Assembly (NCBI GenBank): GCA_025934375.1
Contig: JAICYD010000050.1
Location: 1-45,649, forward strand
Origin: Streptosporangiaceae bacterium
GTDB taxonomy: Bacteria > Actinomycetota > Actinomycetes > Streptosporangiales > Streptosporangiaceae
Direction of reading: 5' to 3'
Length of the DNA stretch: 45,649 nucleotides
Shown: one piece after another, positions 24,305 to 31,535 of the stretch
Layout of the letters: each line of letters opens with the position of its first letter
Position numbering within the stretch: position 1 is the first letter of the stretch
Position numbers and translations under genes: made by a program
Notes under the pieces: model-generated
Seen by the model: the letters and a program-made list of their open reading frames with translations, nothing else
What the model was told of the DNA's origin: nothing
The model's database searches: none

Positions 24305-25465
24305 CTATCGGGACAGGAAGGCCAGCAGCGGCACGAGTTGCTCGGTCGGGGTAAGGGAGGCGTGCATGCCGATCAGCGGCGGCTCCTGCGGCTCGGTCTG
24401 GGAGGCGATCATGGCCCACGTGCCCGTCGCGGCGGCGACCACGTCGCCGATGCGCGGGCGCATCGCCTCGTCCACCGGGCCGAACCAGCCGTCCTTGATC
24501 GCCTCGTCCCGCGAGGCCACCCAGGCGCGGTCGCCGAGGAACTCCCGCCAGGCGGCCAGCACGTCCGCCGCCGCTCCCGGCTCGGCGTAGACGTGCCGGG
24601 TGCGCGGCTCGCCGCCTAGCAGCGCCACCCCGGCCCGCAGCTCCGGGATCGCGTCGACGTCGATCCGGTCCTCCGGGCCCACGTCGACCATGCCATGGTC
24701 GGCGGTCACGTACAGCACCGCGCCCATGGGCAGCGCGCTGGCGATCTGCTCGGCGAGCTTGTCCACGTGGGCGAGCTGGTAGGTCCAGGCGGGCGAGGAG
24801 ACGCCGTACAGGTGGCCGACCGTGTCCAGGTCCGCGGTGTAGACCGACACGAGGGCGCGCTCGGATTCGTGCAGCGCGGCGGCCGCCTCGGCGGCCCGCG
24901 CCCCCAGGGAGCCGGCCGGGCGGCTGACGGCGCCGCGCAGCGTCGCCCGCGACAAGCCGGTGCCGGCCAGCGCGCCCTTCGCGATGTGCGAGACGGTAAT
25001 GCCCTCGGCCGTGGCCCGCTCGAAGATCGTCGGCTTGGCCTGCCAGGCGACCGGGTCCACCTCCGAAGGCCAGCGCAGCCCGTTCACCAGCCGCCCGGTG
25101 GCCGGATCAGCGACCTGCATGCCCACCATGCCGTGCTCGCCGGGCGGCAGCCCGGTCCCCAAAGAGGCCAGGCTGGTCACCGTGGTCGACGGGAACCCGC
25201 AGGTCAGCGGCCGGGAGTTGAAGGCCAGCTCGGACAGGAACGGAGCCGCCGCCTGGTGGGCGCGCAGTTGCTCCCAGCCCATGCCGTCCACCAGCAGCAA
25301 GCAGGCGCGCCGGGCCGAGGGAAAGCCGAGCGGGTTAGCCGGGCCATTACCGCCGACCGCCTCTGACCCGTCCGACAGGGAGGCCAGCAACGACGCGGAC
25401 AGGTCGGCGAGGCTGAGCTCTCCGTAAGCGGGAATAATCGGGCTGGTGCGAGGCTCGCGGTACAT
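24305..25465 (-). CDS. alkaline-phosphatase-superfamily phosphodiesterase/nucleotide pyrophosphatase
   Basis: A 386-residue metalloenzyme of the type I phosphodiesterase/nucleotide pyrophosphatase clan. Two-zinc ligands and the nucleophile are visible: CLLLVDGMGWEQL (Asp), GFPSTTVTSLASLGTGLPPG (nucleophile Thr), VYTADLDTVGHLYG (Asp and His), YVTADHGMVDVG (Asp-His) and IGMHASLTPTE (His). There is no signal peptide or membrane helix, so it appears cytoplasmic. ATG 25465 is chosen because GAGGA sits 6 nt before it; the ATG at 25471 is too close to that site. It follows the DUF5998 gene by 9 bp, so the two form an operon. In actinomycetes this pair is usually conserved. The substrate is unknown. 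Confidence 0.88.
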   Translation of the reverse strand: MYREPRTSPIIPAYGELSLADLSASLLASLSDGSEAVGGNGPANPLGFPSARRACLLLVDGMGWEQLRAHQAAAPFLSELAFNSRPLTCGFPSTTVTSLASLGTGLPPGEHGMVGMQVADPATGRLVNGLRWPSEVDPVAWQAKPTIFERATAEGITVSHIAKGALAGTGLSRATLRGAVSRPAGSLGARAAEAAAALHESERALVSVYTADLDTVGHLYGVSSPAWTYQLAHVDKLAEQIASALPMGAVLYVTADHGMVDVGPEDRIDVDAIPELRAGVALLGGEPRTRHVYAEPGAAADVLAAWREFLGDRAWVASRDEAIKDGWFGPVDEAMRPRIGDVVAAATGTWAMIASQTEPQEPPLIGMHASLTPTEQLVPLLAFLSR

Positions 25466-25474
25466 GGTCATTCC

Positions 25475-26068
25475 TCAGGCGCCGTTGCGCGCGGTTGCGT
25501 CGGACAGTGCCGCGGCGAACGTCAGCGCCTGGCGGACCGCGTCCGCCCCGTCGGCGGCCTCGCTCACCCGCAGCGTCAGGTCATCGGCGGTGATGGTGCC
25601 GATATAGCCGTGATCGGCCTCGCAGCTCTCGTCGCCGCAGTGCGCGGGCTCGAGCTCCAGGTGCGACAGCACGTTCCAGCCGATCGTCAAGATCACCTCA
25701 GACGGCATCGTCACGCCCGGGACGTAGGACACCGGGTCCGGCACCACCCGGGTCAGCGAGACCGACGAGACCCGGGAGAACCGGACCGCCTCCGTGCTGG
25801 TCTCCGCCCTGGGCCGCGAGTCGGGCTCTTCGGCCGGGTGCTCGTCGGTATGCGAGTAGACCAGCCTGGTCGGGGTCAGCGCCAGGACGGTCATGTGGCG
25901 GCGGACCTCCATCCCCGGATCGAAGATCGCGTCATGAAGCACGAAGAACGCGGTCACCGGCTCGCGCCCCAGCGCCGAGGCGACAGCGTCGGTTACCAGC
26001 CCGGGGTAATAGCCGGCCCGCTCGATCGCGATCCGCAGATCATCTGTGCTGACTCGCGTTTCCGTCAT
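25475..26068 (-). CDS. DUF5998 family protein
   Basis: A 197-residue soluble protein. MTETRVSTDDLRIAIERAGYYPGLV opens a helical N terminus, followed by VTAFFVLHDAIFD, MTVLALTPTRLVYSHTDEH, SVSLTRVVPDP and a C-terminal GTITADDLTLRVSEAADG. The HCGDESCEADHGYIG segment carries two Cys and two His and may bind a metal. This matches the actinobacterial DUF5998 family, of unknown function, which commonly sits before an alkaline-phosphatase-like gene as here. ATG 26068 has AGGA 8 nt upstream; the frame runs open to 26305 through repeat-like DNA that does not look coding. Function is not known. Confidence 0.8.
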   Translation of the reverse strand: MTETRVSTDDLRIAIERAGYYPGLVTDAVASALGREPVTAFFVLHDAIFDPGMEVRRHMTVLALTPTRLVYSHTDEHPAEEPDSRPRAETSTEAVRFSRVSSVSLTRVVPDPVSYVPGVTMPSEVILTIGWNVLSHLELEPAHCGDESCEADHGYIGTITADDLTLRVSEAADGADAVRQALTFAAALSDATARNGA

Positions 26069-26084
26069 GCGTCCATCCTGCCTT

Positions 26085-26284
26085 ATCTCCCGGGGGATAC
26101 ACACCAATCCCCCGGACCCCCTGCCCCCCGCGGGGTCCCCGTCCGTACTCCCGGCGGCGCCGGCAGGGCCCCGCGAAAACTCCGGGCCCCTGCACGGCTC
26201 GCCGGAACCGCGCCCTGTGCTCGCTCGCAAGCTCGCTGCGCCGCGCGGAAAACACAGGCCCGCAGCATCTCCCGGGGGATACAC
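26085..26284. repeat. intergenic region bounded by an 18-bp direct repeat
   Basis: ATCTCCCGGGGGATACAC occurs identically at 26085-26102 and 26267-26284. Between them the DNA is packed with CCCC/GGGG dyads (for example CCCCGCGGGG) and a run resembling GCTCGCAAGCTCGCTGCGC. A close relative of the core, ATCCCCCCGGGAGATA, lies at 30013-30028 inside the MNIO gene, and ATCCCCCGGGG at 33965-33975. This fills the 298-bp gap 26069-26366; I see no gene in it. Confidence 0.6.
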
Positions 26285-26366
26285 GCCTCCGCTGCGACTG
26301 CACATTAACGGCCCCGGGCATCCGCGCGTTGCGGGGACCCCGGTAGCCGCTTAGGGGGAGCGCTGC

Positions 26367-26870
26367 CTAGGCGGCGGGCAGGCCCGCGCCGCGGTGGGTC
26401 GGCTCGGGCTGGGCGGGATCCTTGGCCGGACTGCCGCCGGGGTCGGATTCCAGGACGCGGACCGTCTCCTCAATGAGGGCGGTGCGCGTGGCGCGCCGGA
26501 GCCTGATCCGCCGCTCCTCGACCGGCTCGTCCAGCTCCAGGGCGGCCGCGCTCGGGGCGGGCTTGGGCTTGCGCGGGCGGCGCGACCCCGCCGCGCCGCC
26601 CCGGCCCCGGTAGATCAGCAGCCCGCTGACCGGGTCGGGCACCGCGTCGAGGGCGCCCCGGACCGTGGGCAACTGGCGGAAGGCGGCCCACTGCTCATCG
26701 GTGGCGAAGCAGACCTCGAAGACGACCCCGTACCGGGAGTCGCACCAGTCCCAGTACAGGGCCCCGTGGGTCACCGCCGCCTCGGTGAGGGCGTCCTCGT
26801 AGGCGTATCGCCACTGGCTCGCCGGGAGCTTATCGCCGCTGAATACCTCGATGCTCCACCATTCCGCCAT
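26367..26870 (-). CDS. conserved actinobacterial hypothetical protein
   Basis: A 167-residue protein opening MAEWWSIEVFSGDKLPASQW and containing WDWCDSRYGVVFEVCFATDE and VPDPVSGLLIYRGRGG. The first 100 residues look like a compact alpha/beta domain rich in aromatic residues. The last 65 are charged and Pro/Ala-rich (RRPRKPKPAPSAA, RRIRLRRATRTALIEET) and probably disordered. I recall similar proteins across actinomycetes but no assigned function. It is divergent from pepE, with a 9-bp dyad (26933-26960) in the shared upstream region. Its ATG at 26870 has only a weak GGGAA upstream. Confidence 0.7.
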   Translation of the reverse strand: MAEWWSIEVFSGDKLPASQWRYAYEDALTEAAVTHGALYWDWCDSRYGVVFEVCFATDEQWAAFRQLPTVRGALDAVPDPVSGLLIYRGRGGAAGSRRPRKPKPAPSAAALELDEPVEERRIRLRRATRTALIEETVRVLESDPGGSPAKDPAQPEPTHRGAGLPAA

Positions 26871-26932
26871 GGATTCCCGTCACCGCCTCATAGCTCAGCG
26901 TATCCCCCTAAACGCGATAGTACGCCTTTTGA

Positions 26933-26960
26933 TAGTGACCGGAAACCACCACGGTCACTA
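26933..26960. promoter_or_regulatory. inverted repeat in the divergent 26870/27057 promoter region
   Basis: TAGTGACCG (26933-26941) and CGGTCACTA (26952-26960) are perfect 9-bp inverted arms with a 10-bp centre. They sit 62 bp before the hypothetical gene and about 60 bp before the pepE -35. The geometry suits a dimeric repressor operator. An AT run TTATATATA follows at 26972-26980. Confidence 0.45.
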
Positions 26961-27021
26961 CCGGCAAATCGTTATATATACCGAACGCGGCGTGGTGGAT
27001 TGGTTACGCCGCCACCGTCGT

Positions 27022-27050
27022 TTGCGGCGGCATCCAAACGCCGCTACGTT
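27022..27050 (+). promoter_or_regulatory. promoter of pepE, probably leaderless
   Basis: TTGCGG (27022-27027), a 17-bp spacer and TACGTT (27045-27050), with the ATG of pepE starting 6 nt later at 27057. No Shine-Dalgarno is present. This is the best -35/-10 pair among the leaderless candidates in the window. Confidence 0.55.
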
Positions 27051-27056
27051 CACGGC

Positions 27057-27779
27057 ATGGCACCAGACGGACGGCGGCACGTGATCGCGGTCGGGGGCGG
27101 CATGCTCATGCCCCGCGACGGGATCCCCTTCCACGTGACCAACGCGCTGAGGCTAGCGGGGCGGCCGAGCCCCAAGCTGTGTGTCATCAACACCGCCGCG
27201 GGCGACGACCCGGCTGGAATCCTGCGCTTCTACGACCGAGTCGATGGCACCGACGCGAAGGTGACCCATCTCGCGCTGTTCCCGATGCCCAACGTCGCTG
27301 ACCCCGAGGACCTGCTGATGTCCCAGGACGTCATCTTCGTGGGGGGCGGCAGCGTCGCCAACATGATGGCCGTCTGGCGCGTGCACGGAATCGACGAGAT
27401 CCTGCCCAAGGCCTGGCAGGCGGGCATCATCATGGCCGGCTCGAGCGCGGGCGGGATCTGCTGGTTCGAGGGAGGCACCACGGATTCGTTCGGTGCGCGG
27501 CTCCGGCCGTTCACTGAGGGGCTGGCGATGCTGCCCGGATCGTTTTGCCCGCATTACAACTCTGAGGCCGAGCGGCGGCCGCTCTACCACAAGCTGGTGG
27601 CCGATGGCACGCTGCCCGGCGGGCTGGCCTGCGACGACGGGGCCGCCGTGCACTACGTCGATGACACCCTGGCCGAGCTATTCACCGATTATCCCGGCGC
27701 GAGCGCCTACCGGGTGATGCCCGATGGCCGCGGCGGGACCCGCGAAGAGCACCTGCCGGCCCGCTACCTGGGAGCTTGA
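27057..27779 (+). CDS. pepE: peptidase E (family S51)
   Basis: A 240-residue serine peptidase that cleaves N-terminal Asp-X dipeptides or acts as a related exopeptidase. The fold is marked by HVIAVGGGMLMPRDG, VIFVGGGSVANMMAVWRVHG (oxyanion Gly run) and the nucleophile elbow GIIMAGSSAGGICWFEGG. Residues PGSFCPHYNSEAERRPLY contribute the His of the triad. The start is ATG 27057: the frame is open far upstream, but the earlier part is antisense to the hypothetical gene and is not conserved. A -10 element 6 nt before the ATG supports a leaderless start here. Cytoplasmic; it has no signal peptide. Confidence 0.88.
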   Translation: MAPDGRRHVIAVGGGMLMPRDGIPFHVTNALRLAGRPSPKLCVINTAAGDDPAGILRFYDRVDGTDAKVTHLALFPMPNVADPEDLLMSQDVIFVGGGSVANMMAVWRVHGIDEILPKAWQAGIIMAGSSAGGICWFEGGTTDSFGARLRPFTEGLAMLPGSFCPHYNSEAERRPLYHKLVADGTLPGGLACDDGAAVHYVDDTLAELFTDYPGASAYRVMPDGRGGTREEHLPARYLGA

Positions 27780-27854
27780 CGCCCCCGGGCAACCCGCCTG
27801 AGGTAGTACCCGAGGTCATCCTGGCGGCCGACGACAGGGCGTTCGCGGCCCGCA

Positions 27855-27860
27855 TACGCT
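27855..27860 (+). promoter_or_regulatory. -10 element of a leaderless histidine-kinase promoter
   Basis: TACGCT, then GGCCCC, then ATG at 27867. ACGACA at 27831-27836 (18-nt spacer) could serve as a weak -35. Confidence 0.45.
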
Positions 27861-27866
27861 GGCCCC

Positions 27867-29090
27867 ATGCTCGCGTTCTACGGCTGGCTGCGCCGCCACC
27901 CGGTGCTGGTGGACAGCGTCCTGGCGCTGGTGGTCTCGACGCTGGGCCTGGTCGTCGGCGTCGATGCGGGCGGCCACCACGTGCCGCGGCTGGTAAGCCG
28001 GCTGTTCGTCGTCGCGATGGTCGTGCCGATCGTCGTGCGGCGCAAGTACCCGGTCGGCGCGTTCGTGGCGGTCCTCATCGTCGGCGCCGTCGAGGTGGTG
28101 ATGCTGCCCCGGCCGGTCGGGTCCGACGTGGCCGTCCTCGTGGTGCTGTACACGCTGGCTGCCTATCGCCCGCGCCGGATCGCGGTCCCCGGGCTGCTCG
28201 CCTGCCTGGCCGGCTCGGCCGTCGCGATCGCGGCCTGGGCGCCATCGCGCGCCCGGGCGGACTGGTACACGGTGACGGTGATGCTCGCCGTGTTCTGCCT
28301 GCCCGCGCTGACCGCGTGGCTACTCGGCGACATGATGCGCTGGCGGCGCGGGTTCTACGCGGCGCTGGAGGAGCGGGCCGCCCGGCTGGAGCGCGAGCGG
28401 GACGCCCAGGCCCAGATCGCCGCGGCCGCCGAGCGCGCCCGGATCGCCCGCGAGCTGCACGACGTCGTGGCGCACAACGTCAGCGTCATGGTGGTGCAGG
28501 CCGACGGGGCGTCCTACGCGCTGGACGCCGACCCCGAGCGCGTCCGCCAGGCCCTCAGCGCGATCTCCGCCACCGGCCGGCAGGCGCTGGCGGAGATGCG
28601 CAGCCTGCTCGGCGTGCTGCGGTCGGCCAGCGACGACCCCGAGCTTGCCCCCCAGCCGGGCATCGAGCAGCTCAGCGGGCTCATGGAGCAGGCCCGGGCG
28701 AGCGGGCTGCCGGTGTCGTTCACCGTGGAGGGCGTGCCCCGGCCGCTGCCGCAAAGCGCGGCGCTGACCGCCTACCGGGTGGTGCAGGAATCACTCACCA
28801 ACGCGCGCAAGCACGGCGGCCTGCGGGTCACCGCGACGGTGACGCTGCGGTTCTGCGAGGACGGGGTGGCCATCACCGTGACCGACGACGGGAGGGGGCC
28901 GGCGGGCACGGCCGACGGCCAGGGCCACGGCCTGATCGGGATGCGCGAGCGGGTCGAGTTGTTCGGCGGCACGGTCAGCGCGGGCCCGCGGCCCGGTGGC
29001 GGCTTCCGGGTGGCCGCGACATTGCCGGTGCCCGCGCCACCCGGCCCGGCTCCCTCGTCGGCCTTCCCCGCGCCCCACAAGGCGGCCTGA
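27867..29090 (+). CDS. NarL-type sensor histidine kinase (HisKA_3)
   Basis: A 407-residue membrane sensor. Four or five helices occupy residues about 12-155, with only short loops, so the stimulus is probably sensed in or at the membrane. A coiled stretch (ALEERAARLERERDAQAQIA) leads to the H-box RARIARELHDVVAHNVSVMVVQA with the phosphorylated His near 198. The HATPase domain has VVQESLTNARKH (N box), ITVTDDGRG (G1), GHGLIGMRERVELFGG (G2) and PGGGFRVAATLP. A Pro/Ala-rich tail ends the protein. The stop overlaps the response-regulator ATG by one base. No ligand can be inferred, and no obvious target operon follows. Confidence 0.93.
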   Translation: MLAFYGWLRRHPVLVDSVLALVVSTLGLVVGVDAGGHHVPRLVSRLFVVAMVVPIVVRRKYPVGAFVAVLIVGAVEVVMLPRPVGSDVAVLVVLYTLAAYRPRRIAVPGLLACLAGSAVAIAAWAPSRARADWYTVTVMLAVFCLPALTAWLLGDMMRWRRGFYAALEERAARLERERDAQAQIAAAAERARIARELHDVVAHNVSVMVVQADGASYALDADPERVRQALSAISATGRQALAEMRSLLGVLRSASDDPELAPQPGIEQLSGLMEQARASGLPVSFTVEGVPRPLPQSAALTAYRVVQESLTNARKHGGLRVTATVTLRFCEDGVAITVTDDGRGPAGTADGQGHGLIGMRERVELFGGTVSAGPRPGGGFRVAATLPVPAPPGPAPSSAFPAPHKAA

Positions 29091-29752
29091 TGATCCGCGT
29101 CGCGCTGGTCGATGACCAGGAGCTGGTCCGCGCCGGGTTCCGCATGGTGCTCGAAGCCCAGCCGGACATGAGCGTCACCGGCGAGGCGGCCGACGGGCTC
29201 GGCGCCATCGACCTGGCCGGGCAGGGCAGCGCGGACGTGATCGTGATGGACGTCCGGATGCCCCGGCTCGACGGCGTCGAGGCGGCCCGCCGGATCTGCG
29301 CGGCCGGCGATGCGCCCCGCGTGCTGATGCTCACCACCTTCGACCTCGACGAGTACGCGTTCGCGGCGCTCAAGGCGGGCGCGAGCGGGTTCTTGCTGAA
29401 GGATGTCCCGCCGCAGGAGCTGCTGTTCGCGATCCGCTCGGTGCACTGCGGCGACCGCGTCGTCGCCCCGTCCACCACGCGGCGGCTACTGGAGCGGTTC
29501 GTGCCGCTGCTTGACGAGGTACCACAGGTGCCGCCCCCGGACCTGGCTGAGCTCACCGAGCGCGAGCGCGAGGTCCTCATCCAGGTCGCTGCCGGGCTAT
29601 CTAACGCGGAAATCGCCGAGCGGCTGTTCGTCTCCGAGGCGACGGTGAAGACGCACGTAGGCCGCATCCTGGCCAAGCTCGGCCTGCGCGACCGGGTACA
29701 GGCGGTGGTGCTCGCCTACGAGAGCGGCCTGGTCCGCGCGCGCCGCTCTTAA
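29090..29752 (+). CDS. NarL/LuxR-type response regulator
   Basis: A 220-residue two-component regulator. The receiver domain (1-120) has the acidic pair LVDDQ (8-9), phospho-accepting Asp54 in DVIVMDVRMPRLDG, the switch Thr in RVLMLTTFD and Lys in GFLLKDVPP. The C-terminal LuxR helix-turn-helix (about 150-210) reads LTEREREVLIQVAAGLSNAE and then RLFVSEATVKTHVGRILAKLGLRDR. It starts at ATG 29090 sharing a base with the kinase stop (TGATG). It should bind DNA as a dimer on phosphorylation by the upstream kinase. The target genes are unknown. Confidence 0.94.
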   Translation: MIRVALVDDQELVRAGFRMVLEAQPDMSVTGEAADGLGAIDLAGQGSADVIVMDVRMPRLDGVEAARRICAAGDAPRVLMLTTFDLDEYAFAALKAGASGFLLKDVPPQELLFAIRSVHCGDRVVAPSTTRRLLERFVPLLDEVPQVPPPDLAELTEREREVLIQVAAGLSNAEIAERLFVSEATVKTHVGRILAKLGLRDRVQAVVLAYESGLVRARRS

Positions 29753-29771
29753 TCACGCGGGGCTCGTAACC

Positions 29772-29806
29772 GGACGGGGCGGGCGAAAACACCGCCCGTC
29801 ACCGGA
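29772..29806 (+). terminator. imperfect hairpin after the two-component operon
   Basis: GACGGGGCGG pairs with CCGCCCGTC (one bulged G) around a short A-rich loop, within flanking CCGG repeats. It lies about 25 bp past the response-regulator stop. The stem is plausible but not perfect. Confidence 0.45.
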
Positions 29807-29837
29807 ACCATTTTCCGCCTTCGCCCGTCATAACGGC

Positions 29838-29969
29838 ATGGGTCATCCATGGGGCCTGTCCGGCCCCCAGTTCCTTGGCGTCTATGCTGCCGCGCTCGGC
29901 GCGGTCATCATCGCCGGGTTGCCGGGCACGTCGGGTGGGCCCGCATCCGGCGGCGGGGGCGGCGGATGA
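29838..29969 (+). CDS. shrunken TIGR04222-like membrane ORF (43 aa)
   Basis: The ORF starts MGHPWGLSGPQFLGVYAAAL, continues GAVIIAGLPG and ends in a Gly-rich tail (TSGGPASGGGGGG). 'WGLSGPQFL-Y' is the N-terminal hallmark I associate with TIGR04222 membrane proteins, usually near 200-300 residues and ending in a Gly/Cys-rich tail, often next to DUF692 genes. Here N-terminal helix and Gly tail are joined directly, as after a large in-frame internal deletion, and the tail has no cysteine. Its TGA overlaps the MNIO start (ATGA), supporting translation of both from one message. Whether it still functions is unknown; it may only couple translation. Confidence 0.55.
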   Translation: MGHPWGLSGPQFLGVYAAALGAVIIAGLPGTSGGPASGGGGGG

Positions 29970-30868
29970 GCCTCGGCATGCGCGGCGGTCCCCCCGGAGG
30001 GCACGGGGGGTCATCCCCCCGGGAGATAGCCGTGGGGGGCGTGGGGATCGGCTGGCGGCCGCAGATCGACCTCACCATAGAACGGCTTTCGGCCGCCGTG
30101 GACTTCGTGGAGATCGTGGCCGAGAACGTGCATCCCGGGCACGTGCCGGCGACGCTGGCCGCCCTGCGCGAGCGCGGCGTTCCGGTGATCCCGCACGGCG
30201 TGTCGCTGTCGCTGGGCGGCACCGACTCGCTCGACCGCTCGAAGCTGGCCAGGCTGGCCGGGCTGGCCGCACGGTTCGAGCCGCCGCTGGTCAGTGAGCA
30301 CGTCGCGTTCTGCCGGGCGGGCGGGGTGGAGGCGGGGCACCTGCTGCCGGTGCCCAGGACCCGGGCGGCACTTGACGTGGTGGTCGCGAACGTGCGGGAG
30401 GCGCAGGCCGCGCTGCCGGTGCCGCTGGCGGTGGAGAATATCGCCGCGCTCATCAGCTGGCCTGAGGATGAGATGACCGAGGCTCAGTTCCTGGGCGAGC
30501 TCGTCGAGCGCACCGGGGTATCGCTGCTGCTGGACGTGGCCAGCCTGCACACGGCGCGGGTCAACTTCGGGGCCGACCCGGTCGTGGCGCTCGAGGCGCT
30601 GCCGCTCGAGCGGGTAGCCTACGTGCACGTCGCCGGCGGCGTTCTGCGCGAGGGCGTGTGGCACGACACCCACGCCCACCCGGTCGCACCGCAGATCCTC
30701 GACATCCTGGCGGCGTTCGCCGATCGCGCCCGGCGGCGCGGGCCTGCCCTGCCGGGCGTGCTGCTCGAGCGCGACGACGCCTATCCCTCCGATGCTGAGA
30801 TGGCCGCCGAGTTGACCGTTATCCGTGACATCGTGACGAGCGCCGGGACCGGCCGTGTCCGGGCGTGA
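29966..30868 (+). CDS. MNIO family (DUF692) multinuclear iron oxygenase-like enzyme
   Basis: A 300-residue TIM-barrel enzyme of the family that includes MbnB and TglH, which use two or three irons to rework cysteine or other residues of ribosomal peptides. The barrel starts at VGIGWRPQIDLTIERL and shows VDFVEIVAENVHP, VIPHGVSLSLGG, LVSEHVAF, LAVENIAAL, LLLDVASLHTARVNFG, YVHVAGG, HDTHAHPV and GVLLERDDAYP; His, Asp and Glu ligands sit at these strand ends. The first 25 residues are odd: RGGPPGGHGGSSPREIAVGG is encoded by the same CCCCCGGGAGAT-type repeat seen at 26085, inserted before the usual start of the fold. It overlaps the small ORF upstream (ATGA) and the SCO6045-like gene downstream by 14 bp. 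Confidence 0.85.
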   Translation: MSLGMRGGPPGGHGGSSPREIAVGGVGIGWRPQIDLTIERLSAAVDFVEIVAENVHPGHVPATLAALRERGVPVIPHGVSLSLGGTDSLDRSKLARLAGLAARFEPPLVSEHVAFCRAGGVEAGHLLPVPRTRAALDVVVANVREAQAALPVPLAVENIAALISWPEDEMTEAQFLGELVERTGVSLLLDVASLHTARVNFGADPVVALEALPLERVAYVHVAGGVLREGVWHDTHAHPVAPQILDILAAFADRARRRGPALPGVLLERDDAYPSDAEMAAELTVIRDIVTSAGTGRVRA

Positions 30869-31535
30869 GGACCTCGCGGCCCGGCAGGCCGCGCTGGTCG
30901 CGGCCCTGGTGGCGGGCGCTCCCCCGCCGCCCGGCGTGGACGCCGACCGGGTGCGTGCCCAGTCGGCGGCGCTGCTGCGCAAGCGCGGCCGCGGCCTCGC
31001 CCGCACCGAGCCGGAGCTCGCGGCCGCGCTCGGGCGGGAGTTCGGCCCGGCGTTCGCGGCCTACGCGACCGGCCGGCCGCAAGTCGGCGGGGCGGCTGAG
31101 GACGCCGCCGAATTCGCGCGCTACCTGCTGACATCCGAGCACGCCAGGGACGCCGAGGTCCGCCGCGCCGCCCGCCACATCACCCTCAAGCGGCTGCTGC
31201 ACCGGGCCAGCCGCCATCGCGACGCCGAGCACCCGCCCGCCCCCGTCCCCACCGGCCGCTAGCCTTGCCGGCCAGCCGCCCGGTGATCGGCGGCATCGCC
31301 TCGGCACCCCATCCAGCGCCGCTGCGCGTAAGGGCTTGCGGGATGTCGCCCGGTGCAGGGACCAGGCCAAGGCGGCGACAACGCACAGCGGCAGCAGCCA
31401 CCAGGCGTTGACCCCGGCCACGTGGACCACCAGCGCGGTGACCGCCAGGCCCGCGGCCACCAGCGCCGCGACCTGCCAGTCGTCGCCGATGATGAAGTCG
31501 TACCAGAACAGGCCGAACGCCTTGAGCTTGCTCAC
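30819..31535 (-). CDS. small membrane protein with uncertain, over-long C terminus
   Basis: Residues 1-70 look real: MSKLKAFGLFWYDFIIGDDW, then two membrane helices (VAALVAAGLAVTALVVHVAG, AWWLLPLCVVAALAWSLH) and a basic end (RATSRKPLRA). The GTG start at 31535 overlaps the stop of the upstream COG4280-like gene as GTGA, so it is coupled to it. After about residue 75 the frame has no stop until 30819 and becomes Arg/Gly/Pro-rich, wholly antisense to the SCO6045-like gene. That part looks like readthrough after loss of a stop or a frameshift. The true protein is probably 75-80 residues. The function is unknown. Confidence 0.45.
   Translation of the reverse strand: MSKLKAFGLFWYDFIIGDDWQVAALVAAGLAVTALVVHVAGVNAWWLLPLCVVAALAWSLHRATSRKPLRAAALDGVPRRCRRSPGGWPARLAAGGDGGGRVLGVAMAAGPVQQPLEGDVAGGAADLGVPGVLGCQQVAREFGGVLSRPADLRPAGRVGRERRAELPPERGRELRLGAGEAAAALAQQRRRLGTHPVGVHAGRRGSARHQGRDQRGLPGREVLTPGHGRSRRSSRCHG
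30855..31262 (+). CDS. SCO6045-like protein, putative MNIO partner
   Basis: A 135-residue all-helical protein (REDLAARQAALVAALVAG, VRAQSAALLRKRGRGLARTE, ELAAALGREFGPAFAAYATG, ITLKRLLHRASRHRD). It resembles actinobacterial SCO6045-like proteins and, in its first 70 residues, the helical N-terminal domain of DUF2063/HvfC proteins that accompany MNIO enzymes. By analogy it would bring the substrate peptide to the enzyme. It starts with GTG inside the end of the MNIO gene (14-bp overlap), so the two are translated together. The match is at the level of pattern, so the name is tentative. An open frame runs antisense to its whole length (30819-31535). Confidence 0.65.
   Translation: MSGREDLAARQAALVAALVAGAPPPPGVDADRVRAQSAALLRKRGRGLARTEPELAAALGREFGPAFAAYATGRPQVGGAAEDAAEFARYLLTSEHARDAEVRRAARHITLKRLLHRASRHRDAEHPPAPVPTGR

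Noticed and set aside
26394..27056. N-terminal extension of the pepE frame to 461 codons
   Set aside because: The extension is antisense to the hypothetical gene and unlike peptidase E; the -10 element supports a start at 27057.
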